Positions 24,269-32,649 of a DNA stretch of 41,202 nucleotides are shown here, in pieces. Source of the DNA: Cyclobacteriaceae bacterium (GTDB lineage Bacteria > Bacteroidota > Bacteroidia > Cytophagales > Cyclobacteriaceae); assembly GCA_016787625.1 (NCBI GenBank), contig JAEUUD010000007.1, positions 1 to 41,202 on the forward strand. The letters run 5' to 3'. The position numbers and the translations under genes are program-made. Under the pieces are notes generated by a model. It made no database searches. It saw only the letters and a list, made by a program, of their open reading frames with translations, and was not told where the DNA came from. Numbering within the stretch: position 1 is the first letter of the stretch; each line of letters begins with the position of its first letter.

Positions 24269-25564
24269 CTAGGTTGTACGATCGAATTGGTAATTTTTAA
24301 AACGGTCAAATGCAGCCTTGTCAAGCATTTCCCGGTGATTGGGATGGGCAATTTCGATCAGGGATTTAGCACGCTGCCGCATGTTCAACCCGAACAGGTT
24401 GGTCACACCATACTCGGTGACGATGTAGTGCGCATGACCTCGGGTTGTCACTACTCCAGCTCCAGGTTTGAGAAATGGAACAATCTTGGAGGTGCCTTTG
24501 CTTGAAACCGATGGAATGGCAATGATGGGCTTCCCTCCTTCCGACAAGGCTGCGCCGCGCATGAAATCCATTTGGCCGCCGATCCCGGAATACTGAAAAC
24601 TTCCGATAGAGTCAGAACATATCTGCCCGGTAATATCAATTTCAATGGCGCTGTTGATGGCCGTCACTTTGGGATTGGTTCGGATCACAGCCGTATTATT
24701 CACGTAATCCACCCTGAGCAATGAAACGGCGGGATTATCATCAATAAAGTCATAGACTTTGCGACTACCCAGCACAAAGGCTGTCACGATCTTGCCACGG
24801 TGTTTCTTCTTGTGCTCTCCAGTGATCACGCCTTTCTCAACCAGCGGGATCAGCCCGTCTGAAAACATCTCCGTATGCACACCCAACTCCTTGTGGTTGT
24901 GTAGACTGGCTAGGACGGCATCTGGTATCGACCCAATCCCCATTTGCAGTGTTGCTCCATTTTCAACCAACGATGCACAGTTCTGGCCGATCCGCAGAGC
25001 AATGTCAGATAAAGCAGGATTAATGACTTCCGGAAGTTCTTGCTCGTGATAGACCAATGCATCAAATGAATCAACCTTCACGATCCCGTCACCATGAGAA
25101 CGCGGCATGCGGGGGTTGATCTGGGCAATGACATGTCTTGCATATTTCATCGCCGACAACACCGTATCGACGGATACACCTAGCGAGCAATATCCATGCT
25201 TGTCGGGGGGCGAAACCTGCACAAGGGCAACATCCAACGGCAATACCCTATCAGAAAAAAGTTTAGGGATATCACTCAAAAACACGGGTACATAGTCGCC
25301 TCTGCCGTCATTGACCGCTGCACGTACATTCTCAGAAACAAAAAGCGCATTGACCCGAAAATTATCCTTGTATTTTTTGTCGGCGAAAGGCACTTCACCC
25401 TGCAGACTGATGCTGACCAGTTCCACATCATAGAGGTCAGCGGACCGTTCAACCATTTTGTTGATCAGGTGATGAGGAGTTGCCGCGCCACCATGAATAA
25501 AAACCCGGTTGCCGGGTTTGATCACTTTCAATGCCTCTTCAGCAGGCACGTATTGCTCTGTCAT
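24269..25564 (-). CDS. Acetyl-CoA hydrolase/4-hydroxybutyrate CoA-transferase family
   Basis: Class I-type acyl-CoA:carboxylate CoA-transferase (431 aa). Visible: N-terminal GNRVFIHGGAATP, the catalytic Glu region LGVHTEMFSDG (likely Glu232), the substrate-loop YSGIGGQMDFMRGAALSEGGKPIIAIPS and the C-terminal LTEYGVTNLFG-like ending (IVTEYGVTNLFGLNMRQRAKSL). Such enzymes move CoA between acetate and other short acids. It is embedded between ccoI (9 bp upstream) and ccoS (4 bp downstream), implying coregulation with oxidase biogenesis. Natural acceptor unknown. Confidence 0.88.
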   Translation of the reverse strand: MTEQYVPAEEALKVIKPGNRVFIHGGAATPHHLINKMVERSADLYDVELVSISLQGEVPFADKKYKDNFRVNALFVSENVRAAVNDGRGDYVPVFLSDIPKLFSDRVLPLDVALVQVSPPDKHGYCSLGVSVDTVLSAMKYARHVIAQINPRMPRSHGDGIVKVDSFDALVYHEQELPEVINPALSDIALRIGQNCASLVENGATLQMGIGSIPDAVLASLHNHKELGVHTEMFSDGLIPLVEKGVITGEHKKKHRGKIVTAFVLGSRKVYDFIDDNPAVSLLRVDYVNNTAVIRTNPKVTAINSAIEIDITGQICSDSIGSFQYSGIGGQMDFMRGAALSEGGKPIIAIPSVSSKGTSKIVPFLKPGAGVVTTRGHAHYIVTEYGVTNLFGLNMRQRAKSLIEIAHPNHREMLDKAAFDRFKNYQFDRTT

Positions 25565-25573
25565 ATTAAGAAA

Positions 25574-27946
25574 TTAAGAAAGGCCCTCACGCTTGGCAGT
25601 CACATTTACTGCAAGTACAGAAAAACCAACAACACTGATGCTACTGAGCGGCATCAAAATGGCTGCAATGAGGGGTGTAAGGTGCCCGGTGATGGCTATC
25701 CCAAGAGCAATCGCGTTGTAGCAAAATGAAATCGCGAATGCGATACGCAGGATCCCCGAAGCACTTCGCGTCAATCGCATAAACCGATGGAGATCCTTCA
25801 CCCTTTCTCCAAAGAGGATTCCATCACAAGAGGGTGTAAATACGCCCGTATCATCCGTTACAGCAATACCAACATCACTTTGCTTCAACGCACCTGTGTC
25901 ATTGAGGCCATCACCAACCATCAGTACCTGCTTACCCTCCTCCTGCATTGACTTAACATATGTCTGTTTGTTAAGAGGGCTTTGGTTAAACAGAATGTCC
26001 GAGTTCTTTCCAAAAATCCGTCGCATGGATATCATGTCGCTGTCCTGGTCGCCTGATAGCAACGACGCCTGCATCGCCAATTGTCCGATCATGTCCTTCA
26101 TGCCTTCACGGGGCCTGATGCCTATGCGAAAGCACCCGAGGGTTGCGCCATCTACTGACAACCAGACCGTCCCTTCGTGAGGGGGCGATGGTGCGCCAGC
26201 AAAAGCCGATGATCCAATCCTGTAGTCTCTACCCCAGACCCTTCCTTGAATTCCTTTTCCAGGAATCTCCTTGAAATCCTTAATATCAGCTGCGAGGTCC
26301 CCATTTATCGACTTTGATACAAGCACACTCAGAGGATGGGTTGAACAGCTGGTCAGCAGCCTCGTTGCCTGCATCTCTTCATCTGAGCATACACCTTCAA
26401 ATACAATCGCTGGCTGTTCTCCGTAGGTAACTGTACCCGTCTTATCAAAAACGACACAGTCAATCCTGGATAGTCGCTCAATCACATCGGTATTCTTCAG
26501 GTAAAGCCGGTTGCGGCCAAAGACCCGCAGCATGGTCCCATAGGTAAATGGGGCTGCAAGCGCCAGAGCACATGGGCATGCTACCATAAGCACTGAGGTC
26601 ATCACGAGCCACATCTTGCCAGGGCTCATGAAGTACCAATACAAAGCAGTCACGATTGCCAAGCCCATAACAACCCAGGTAAATATTCTTGCGGCGCGAT
26701 CAATGGTCCGTTGGTAAGAGCGTTCATTGTTCTTACGGAATGAGGCGTGATTCCACAGGCTGGTCAGGTAGCTTTGTGTTGCCTTCTTTTCAATCCTGAA
26801 CCTTGCCGGCTGACCAATGAGCCTTCCTCCTGCATAAATGAAATCATTTGCAACTGCAAGTACAGGTCGTGACTCGCCAGTAACAAAGCTGTAGTCAATG
26901 AATGCTTCAGCATCCGTAAGCCTGGCATCCGCCGGGATGACTTCGAGGTTGCGAATGCGGACCTGATCTCCAGGTCCAAGCTCCTCAATCAAGGTTGGCT
27001 TCCACGTGTCACCCGTCCATCGCTGGACAGCAAGGGGAAAGTATGACTTGTAGTCCCGGTCGAATGAGAGGCTATCATAGGTTTTCTCCTGAAACCAACG
27101 GCCAATGAGCAGAAAAAAAACAAGGCCTGAGAACGAATCAAGATATCCTGGTCCGTATCCGGTCACAATTTCCCAGATGCTTCGCCCAAATAGAGCGATA
27201 AGTCCTGCTGCTATCGGAACATCAATGTTGATTTGCCGTTGTGCAAAACTCTTCCATGCCGCATCAAGATAGATCCGGGCGCTGAAAACCAGAACAGGCA
27301 ACGCCAGAGCCACATTGAGCCATGAAAATACAGTTCTTAGTACTGTATCTTGCTCATCCAGGCCCAGGTATTCCGGAAAACTAAACAACATGATATTGCC
27401 GAAGGAGAAACCGGCAATGGCTAGTCGCACCGTCAGTAATTTTCCGTCACGTTCCTCTGGTTTGGAGTTGTCCACCTGGTCAATCACAGGAGGATAACCT
27501 ACCGAGGCCATCCTCGCGGCAATCCTACGCAAGGAAACGCGACCTGGATGAAATTCAACAACCACCGACTTCCGTGCAAAATTCACTTCAGAACGCAGTA
27601 TGCCGGCGTCAAGGCTTCGAAGTTTTTCGAGCAACCAGATGCACGATACACAATGAATCGCAGGAACCCTCCAGGTGATACGGGCAAATGAATCCGAGGA
27701 AAAATCAAGCAGGCGGCGCTGAACGGCAGGGTCATCTAAAACAACATACGCCTCATCATCAACAGGACGGATGGTAGCACCCGGATGGGTTTCATACTGG
27801 TAATAGTCGCACAGGTTGTTGTCCTCAAGAAGTTCATAGACCACCTTGCATCCATAACAGCAGAAGTTCTTTTCTGCAATGGCGAATGAGACACTATCGC
27901 ACGCCTGCCCACAGTGATAACACACCAGATCTTCCCCAACTTCCAT
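25574..27946 (-). CDS. ccoI: CcoI/FixI copper-transporting P-type ATPase
   Basis: P1B-type ATPase (790 aa) that supplies copper for cbb3 assembly. An N-terminal Cys-rich metal domain (Cys9, 12, 16, 29, 30, 33) precedes an HMA domain with CVSC at 99-102; TGES 357-360, CPC 457-459, DKTGT 501-505 (phospho-Asp501), HPLS near 545 and the hinge GDGLNDTGAL complete the ATPase core. The Cys-rich extension and linkage to ccoS identify CcoI rather than the detoxifying CopA. The start is 5 bp after the upstream usp stop. Confidence 0.94.
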   Translation of the reverse strand: MEVGEDLVCYHCGQACDSVSFAIAEKNFCCYGCKVVYELLEDNNLCDYYQYETHPGATIRPVDDEAYVVLDDPAVQRRLLDFSSDSFARITWRVPAIHCVSCIWLLEKLRSLDAGILRSEVNFARKSVVVEFHPGRVSLRRIAARMASVGYPPVIDQVDNSKPEERDGKLLTVRLAIAGFSFGNIMLFSFPEYLGLDEQDTVLRTVFSWLNVALALPVLVFSARIYLDAAWKSFAQRQINIDVPIAAGLIALFGRSIWEIVTGYGPGYLDSFSGLVFFLLIGRWFQEKTYDSLSFDRDYKSYFPLAVQRWTGDTWKPTLIEELGPGDQVRIRNLEVIPADARLTDAEAFIDYSFVTGESRPVLAVANDFIYAGGRLIGQPARFRIEKKATQSYLTSLWNHASFRKNNERSYQRTIDRAARIFTWVVMGLAIVTALYWYFMSPGKMWLVMTSVLMVACPCALALAAPFTYGTMLRVFGRNRLYLKNTDVIERLSRIDCVVFDKTGTVTYGEQPAIVFEGVCSDEEMQATRLLTSCSTHPLSVLVSKSINGDLAADIKDFKEIPGKGIQGRVWGRDYRIGSSAFAGAPSPPHEGTVWLSVDGATLGCFRIGIRPREGMKDMIGQLAMQASLLSGDQDSDMISMRRIFGKNSDILFNQSPLNKQTYVKSMQEEGKQVLMVGDGLNDTGALKQSDVGIAVTDDTGVFTPSCDGILFGERVKDLHRFMRLTRSASGILRIAFAISFCYNAIALGIAITGHLTPLIAAILMPLSSISVVGFSVLAVNVTAKREGLS

Positions 27947-27951
27947 CCAGG

Positions 27952-28776
27952 CTATTTTACAACGTACGTCCAGATGGCGCAGTCGATATGATTGACTACG
28001 TCTTCGGCTATACTTCCCATGGCCAAATGAGCAATCCCTCTCCTTCCGTGAGTACGCATGGCGATCATATCTGCCTTGGACTCAGCAGCGAATGCTGCGA
28101 TCCCTTCCTCTTGGGTCATGGCGTTGCAAGTATTCAGCGTGTAGTTTTTAAGCATAAACCGTTTGGCAAACTCTTTTAGGGTGGGCTTGACGCTGCTATC
28201 TGTCCTAAACATCACGGGCGTGTTGACATAAAGTACATGCATAGTAGCGCCAAAAAAAGCCTGTAACTCCTTGATCTCCATCATTAACGGCTCCAGATCA
28301 AAATCCGGCAGAGTAGGCACAACAATATTGCGGACGGTCTTCATCGCTTTCTTGATTGAAAGGACTGGTACGGGACTCGAGCGAACAATCTTCTCCGTGT
28401 TTGATCCGATTGTGAAATCCTTCAAGCCTGTTGCACCGTGTGTCCCAAGTACGACCAGGTCGCATTTGGTCGTCCTGATCATCCTTCTGATCACAGGTAC
28501 AGCAACGCCGTACTCTACATACGTTTTTATTTTAATAGGAAGGTCCTTTGCCCACTTGTTGCGCATTTTTTGGAAGTCGTATTCTACCGCCTTCTTCCTG
28601 TCGGCCATGTAGGCTTTCTCGAAGGCTAGAACAGCACCGGAATCATATAGCGCAGGAAGTTCTACTACGTGAAGAAGGTGCACAGTACCCTGGCTTTTTT
28701 CAGCCATGCTTACTGCAAATTTGAATGCCTCAATGGAGGGAAGGGAAAAGTCGCAGGGAACAAGTATTGCTTTCAT
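27952..28776 (-). CDS. Tandem universal stress protein
   Basis: Two Usp domains (274 aa from 28776). Both keep the ATP loop G-2x-G-9x-G-S: GTHGATGLKDFTIGS in the first and THGRRGIAHLAMGS in the second. The first domain starts MKAILVPCDFSLPS. An earlier in-frame codon at 28821 lies beyond the -7 element and is rejected. It is the leading gene of usp-ccoI-CoA transferase-ccoS, with an FNR-type box 80 bp upstream of the start. Usps of this kind are commonly induced by oxygen limitation. Confidence 0.88.
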   Translation of the reverse strand: MKAILVPCDFSLPSIEAFKFAVSMAEKSQGTVHLLHVVELPALYDSGAVLAFEKAYMADRKKAVEYDFQKMRNKWAKDLPIKIKTYVEYGVAVPVIRRMIRTTKCDLVVLGTHGATGLKDFTIGSNTEKIVRSSPVPVLSIKKAMKTVRNIVVPTLPDFDLEPLMMEIKELQAFFGATMHVLYVNTPVMFRTDSSVKPTLKEFAKRFMLKNYTLNTCNAMTQEEGIAAFAAESKADMIAMRTHGRRGIAHLAMGSIAEDVVNHIDCAIWTYVVK

Positions 28777-28796
28777 CTGGTGGTTTTTTACTTTCC

Positions 28797-28804
28797 CAAA
28801 CTTA
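28797..28804 (-). promoter_or_regulatory. -7 element of the usp-ccoI operon
   Basis: Minus-strand TAAGTTTG, a perfect TAnnTTTG match 20 bp upstream of the start codon. It lies 51.5 bp from the centre of the FNR-type box at 28849-28862. Confidence 0.6.
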
Positions 28805-28848
28805 GCCCCATCATGGACCACAACGAGTGAGGTCAGTCAAGGAGGCAG

Positions 28849-28862
28849 GTGATTTTAGTCAG
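28849..28862. promoter_or_regulatory. FNR/DNR-type box upstream of the usp-ccoI operon
   Basis: GTGATTTTAGTCAG carries TGAT-N4-GTCA. The predicted centre is near -62, a class I position, and almost the same distance as for the other usp gene at 7871. Confidence 0.7.
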
Positions 28863-28905
28863 CGATCAGCCATCACTAATGACTACGATGGGCGCCTTCT
28901 GACAC

Positions 28906-29976
28906 TTATTTATCCACTTCCCTTACTCCCAATATCATGGACAAAGTCTTCATGTGGGGGTTGTGATCGGCTATAAGCTTGGCAATACCGATGAAAGGTA
29001 CAAAGAGGATCATGCCAGCTACGCCCCACAGGAGACCCCCGGCAAAAATTGCGATGAGCACAACGAGGGTATTCACCTTGAGACGCTTACTGACGGCAAA
29101 GGGAAAGATAATATTGGCCTCGAGGTACTGTACGACGGTGAATACACCAACAACACCAACTGGATACCATATAGAGTCATAGGTTGTCCATGCCATGGCG
29201 ATTGGCAGCAGAGATCCTGCCATAATTCCGACATAGGGAATAAACGTAAGCACGGAAGCAATGAAGCCGAAGAGGAATGGGTGAGGTATTCCGAGAATCC
29301 ACAAGCCTATGCTGTTGAGGATGCCCACCGCAAGGTACACGATGCCCATACCCTTAATGAAATTGAAGTACGTCTTCACGGTGAGGAGAAGAAGTGCGTG
29401 GGTATCCTCGGTGCGTTCCGATGGAACCAACCGATAGAGAACATTCACCCAATGGTGTCGATAATAGAGGATAAGGACAGCATAAACGGGAACGAGTATC
29501 AGAAACACAGCGGAGACTGTTGAAAAAGAAATCGCCCTGGTGATGATGGTCCAGGTACTTTCTGCTGCCTGCTTGCCGAGGCTCGAAACAAAAAGGGCTT
29601 GCTGCTCTGGCGAAATACCAAGTCCAGAAGCCAGGGTCCCGCTAAGGTCGCTGAGCATATCAAGAAATTTCTCCTGCACGGATGGCCATTCATCCATAAA
29701 CAGGACGACCTGCTGCACCAAAACCATGAACACGATGGCAGCAGCGGCAATTAGAATAACAACGTGAATAATGATCGCTGTCATTCTTCCAACACCTTTT
29801 CGTTCCATCCACGCGCAGGAAGGATACAGCACAAAGCTGATGAGGAGTGCAAAGCTCAGCGGCACCAGAATGTCGCGGCCAAAGTAAAGAATCACAGACC
29901 CGTAGATGAGGTATTGAAAGTATACCAGCCAGGACGTCGATTCCTTTAATTCAGGTGTAGATTCATGAATGGGCAT
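28906..29976 (-). CDS. AI-2E/PerM-family membrane protein
   Basis: Inner-membrane protein (356 aa) with about eight helices, a hydrophilic helical stretch about 85-140 (SVQEKFLDMLSDLSGTLASGL) and conserved motifs of the AI-2E transporter superfamily: ILGIPHPFLFGFIASVLTFIPYVG and VNTLVVLIAIFAGGLLWGVAGMILFVPF. Members export a range of substrates or act as antiporters; no specific substrate can be inferred. The start is the ATG at 29976. It lies upstream of the usp-ccoI operon on the same strand, with a 129-bp gap holding the FNR-type box, so it is probably a separate unit. Confidence 0.82.
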   Translation of the reverse strand: MPIHESTPELKESTSWLVYFQYLIYGSVILYFGRDILVPLSFALLISFVLYPSCAWMERKGVGRMTAIIIHVVILIAAAAIVFMVLVQQVVLFMDEWPSVQEKFLDMLSDLSGTLASGLGISPEQQALFVSSLGKQAAESTWTIITRAISFSTVSAVFLILVPVYAVLILYYRHHWVNVLYRLVPSERTEDTHALLLLTVKTYFNFIKGMGIVYLAVGILNSIGLWILGIPHPFLFGFIASVLTFIPYVGIMAGSLLPIAMAWTTYDSIWYPVGVVGVFTVVQYLEANIIFPFAVSKRLKVNTLVVLIAIFAGGLLWGVAGMILFVPFIGIAKLIADHNPHMKTLSMILGVREVDK

Positions 29977-30034
29977 GCAACAAGGTACAAAGAGCAAAGA
30001 TACCAGGAAGCCAATGCTTCGATGAATGGGCGGA

Positions 30035-30433
30035 TTACTCTTTATCGTTCGGCCCTATCAGGTCCCACAGGTTGCCATAGAGGTCTTTGAAGACAGCCAC
30101 TGTTCCATAAGGTTCAACAGAAGGCTCTCTTACGAACACCACACCTTTGGATCTGAATGTCTGATAGTCCCGGTAAAAATCGTCGGTGTGCATAAAGAGA
30201 AATACCCTGCCACCAGTCTGATTACCAACCCGTTCTTGTTGCTCCTTATTGGCGGCCTTTGCCAGAAGTAAACGGCAACCTGTACCTCCCACGGGTTCAA
30301 CGAGCACCCAGCGTTTGGTTGCTGTGAGCTGGGTGTCTTCCACCAGGGTAAAGCCAAGATCGCCGACATAAAAATCGATGGCTTTGTCGTAGTCATCTAC
30401 AACAAGGGCGATTTGAGCGATGCTTCTTTTCAT
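30035..30433 (-). CDS. VOC/glyoxalase-like family protein
   Basis: Vicinal oxygen chelate fold protein (132 aa) with the usual beta-alpha-beta-beta-beta modules: IAQIALVVDDYDKAIDFYV followed by LGFTLVED, and FLFMHTDDFYRDYQTFRSKGVVFV followed by AVFKDLYGNLWDLIGP. Members include glyoxalase I, dioxygenases and antibiotic-binding proteins; the reaction here is unknown. The gene is single and ends 58 bp from the AI-2E gene start. Confidence 0.85.
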   Translation of the reverse strand: MKRSIAQIALVVDDYDKAIDFYVGDLGFTLVEDTQLTATKRWVLVEPVGGTGCRLLLAKAANKEQQERVGNQTGGRVFLFMHTDDFYRDYQTFRSKGVVFVREPSVEPYGTVAVFKDLYGNLWDLIGPNDKE

Positions 30434-30518
30434 TGAGCAGGTGAAGGTTGGACCTCAAGATAGAGTATAAGTTAAATCTGAGCCCGGCCGCTGACTTGAA
30501 CCATTGACATCCGGGCAC

Positions 30519-30546
30519 AAAAAAGCCCTCCGCAGCAGCAGAAGGC
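30519..30546 (-). terminator. Intrinsic terminator of the tRNA-Glu transcript
   Basis: Read on the minus strand, a 9-bp stem (GCCTTCTGC with GCGGAGGGC, two G-U pairs) with a 4-nt loop is followed by TTTTTT. It lies 8 bp beyond the 3-prime end of the tRNA-Glu; the G-U pairs are stable only in the minus-strand RNA. Confidence 0.8.
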
Positions 30547-30553
30547 GTTCCTG

Positions 30554-30625
30554 TAGTCCCAACGGGAATCGAACCCGTGTTACCAGAATGAAAATCTGGT
30601 GTCCTAACCCCTAGACGATGGGACC
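30554..30625 (-). tRNA. tRNA-Glu (anticodon TTC)
   Basis: A complete 72-nt cloverleaf: acceptor stem GGTCCCA paired with TGGGACT, anticodon stem CCAGA/TCTGG with a TTTTCAT loop (anticodon TTC), T arm CGGG-TTCGATT-CCCG, discriminator A. The CCA end is not encoded (CAG follows). A second, truncated copy lies 470 bp away. Confidence 0.95.
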
Positions 30626-30816
30626 GGTTAAAACAGGCCGCAAAGATAGCCTGAGAACTTGAATTGCAAAATGAAGCATTCAAAAGAAGGGCACTATCCT
30701 AAGAATGCAACCAACTGCCTTATATACATCTGACCCGCTCCTGTTTTAAAGTACTTCTCTCGAGCTCTTGCGTCGACTGAAGATGCAAAGAACTCAGTAT
30801 GGATGACCTTCCATGG
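30571..30816. repeat. Direct repeat, copy 1 (tRNA 5-prime part to GIY-YIG 3-prime half)
   Basis: This stretch is nearly identical to 31041-31281: a handful of substitutions, one single-base insertion next to the tRNA 5-prime end and a 6-bp deletion near the nuclease C-terminus. It includes tRNA-Glu from its T loop to its 5-prime end, the 68-bp spacer and the C-terminal half of the nuclease gene. Confidence 0.9.
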
Positions 30817-30996
30817 ACCCAAACCAGAAGTAAACTTGGACTTTCCTGAATTATGCTCCTTAACCCTCCGATCCAATGAAGTGGTCATACCTGTATAGTA
30901 CCGGAGCCTGGCTCCTTCGCACTTTAAGATGTATACAACGTAAGTAATCAGAATTTTTATTTGCTGATAGTACGGGAATCCCCGCCCGACCGCCAA
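30694..30996 (-). CDS. GIY-YIG single-domain nuclease, copy 1
   Basis: Small GIY-YIG endonuclease-domain protein: YVVYILKCEG, then RYYTGMTTSLDRRVKEHNSGKSKFT and WKVIHTEFFASSVDARAREKYFKTGAG, matching the GIY-YIG core with the catalytic Tyr, Arg (LDRR) and Glu (AREKYF). It is about 80 aa if measured by similarity. No ATG is available in frame at the domain start: the reading frame stays open into the neighbouring palindrome and begins at TTG 30996, so the start is uncertain (possibly CTG or ATT near 30951) and expression doubtful. Its C-terminal half is almost identical to copy 2; the N-terminal halves differ. Confidence 0.7.
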   Translation of the reverse strand: MAVGRGFPYYQQIKILITYVVYILKCEGARLRYYTGMTTSLDRRVKEHNSGKSKFTSGLGPWKVIHTEFFASSVDARAREKYFKTGAGQMYIRQLVAFLG

Positions 30997-31041
30997 GAGT
31001 CACGCAATAGGAAAGTATGATAGTATGTCAGGCGGGCGGGG
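30980..31041 (-). repeat. GC-rich palindromic element A
   Basis: About 62 bp bounded by CCCCGCCCGACCGCC and its imperfect complement GTCAGGCGGGCGGGG, with a 32-nt unrelated centre. On the minus strand its ends match those of element B at 31518-31576 (CCCGCCCGCCYGAC left, GGCGGTCGGGCGGG right). It abuts the truncated tRNA-Glu on one side and the start of GIY-YIG copy 1 on the other. Confidence 0.75.
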
Positions 31042-31095
31042 AACCCGTGTTACCAGAATGAAAATCTGGTGTCCTAACCCCTAGACGATGGGACC
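31041..31095 (-). pseudogene. Truncated tRNA-Glu remnant
   Basis: Identical to the intact tRNA-Glu from the 5-prime end through the anticodon to the T loop, then replaced by palindromic element A. The T-stem 3-prime strand and the acceptor 3-prime strand are missing, so it cannot fold into a tRNA. The break lies in the T loop. Confidence 0.88.
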
Positions 31096-31281
31096 TGGTT
31101 AAAACAGGCCGCAAAGATAGCCTGAGAACTTGAATTGCAAAATGAAGCATTCAAAAGAAGGGCACTATCCTAAGAATGCAACCAACTGCCTTATATACAT
31201 CGCTCCTGTCTTAAAGTACTTCTCTCGAGCTCTTGCATCGACTGAAGATGTAAAGAACTCCGTATGGATGACCTTCCATGG
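31041..31281. repeat. Direct repeat, copy 2
   Basis: Second copy of the 30571-30816 segment, same orientation, offset about 470 bp. It covers the tRNA-Glu remnant, spacer and the C-terminal half of the second GIY-YIG gene. Beyond 31281 the two nuclease genes lose nucleotide similarity. Confidence 0.9.
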
Positions 31282-31410
31282 CCTTGAGGCGGCAGTAGAC
31301 CTGCACTTACCATCATTATGTTGACTCAAACCCCTCTCCAAATCGCAGGTCATACCCACATAATATTTGAGGATCCTTCTGCTCTTTAGAACATAAACGG
31401 TGTATCTCAT
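31165..31410 (-). CDS. GIY-YIG single-domain nuclease, copy 2
   Basis: Complete small GIY-YIG protein (81 aa): MRYTVYVLKSRRILKYYVGMTCDLERGLSQHN, then WKVIHTEFFTSSVDARAREKYFKTGA. The catalytic Tyr and Glu are kept, but the conserved Arg region reads LERG instead of LDRR, and the C-terminus has lost two residues (6-bp deletion). A 12-bp perfect hairpin sits one base upstream of the ATG. Bacteroidota genomes often carry several such stand-alone GIY-YIG genes of unknown role. Confidence 0.78.
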   Translation of the reverse strand: MRYTVYVLKSRRILKYYVGMTCDLERGLSQHNDGKCRSTAASRPWKVIHTEFFTSSVDARAREKYFKTGAMYIRQLVAFLG

Positions 31411-31411
31411 A

Positions 31412-31438
31412 GTAATTCCAACCTTAGGTTGGAATTAC
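31412..31438 (-). repeat. Perfect hairpin abutting the GIY-YIG copy 2 start codon
   Basis: GTAATTCCAACC-TTA-GGTTGGAATTAC, a perfect 12-bp stem with a 3-nt loop, ending one base before the ATG at 31410. In the mRNA it would occlude the ribosome-binding region; as DNA it could be a nuclease recognition site. No counterpart is found before copy 1. Confidence 0.75.
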
Positions 31439-31517
31439 CTTTCTGTATTCAAAGACCATTCCTTATCGAAAGCAGAACTATTTTGATCCGGTTAGTGTAT
31501 TAGGTCATTAATACTTG

Positions 31518-31576
31518 ACCCGCCCGCCCGACAAATTGATGTTTCTTTTCAGTTGCATAAAGGCGGTCGGGCGGGT
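31518..31576 (+). repeat. GC-rich palindromic element B
   Basis: Bounded by ACCCGCCCGCCCGAC and GGCGGTCGGGCGGGT, with a 10-bp core stem and an unrelated AT-rich centre. It is the same element type as A in the opposite orientation. It lies 43 bp before gapA and is followed by TATTTTT, so it might also work as a plus-strand terminator. Confidence 0.75.
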
Positions 31577-31600
31577 ATTTTTACGCGCTTGAATTCTTAA

Positions 31601-32617
<1,017 letters not shown>

Positions 32618-32649
32618 CCTCTTCATTTCAGGTTAAATACTATTGGTGA

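Noticed and set aside
25574-27946. General copper-efflux ATPase CopA
   Set aside because: The Cys-rich N-terminal extension, linkage to ccoS and FNR-type control identify CcoI; no copper-responsive regulator is adjacent.
31041-31095. Second functional tRNA-Glu
   Set aside because: The sequence past the T loop is replaced by the palindrome; neither the T stem nor the acceptor stem can form.
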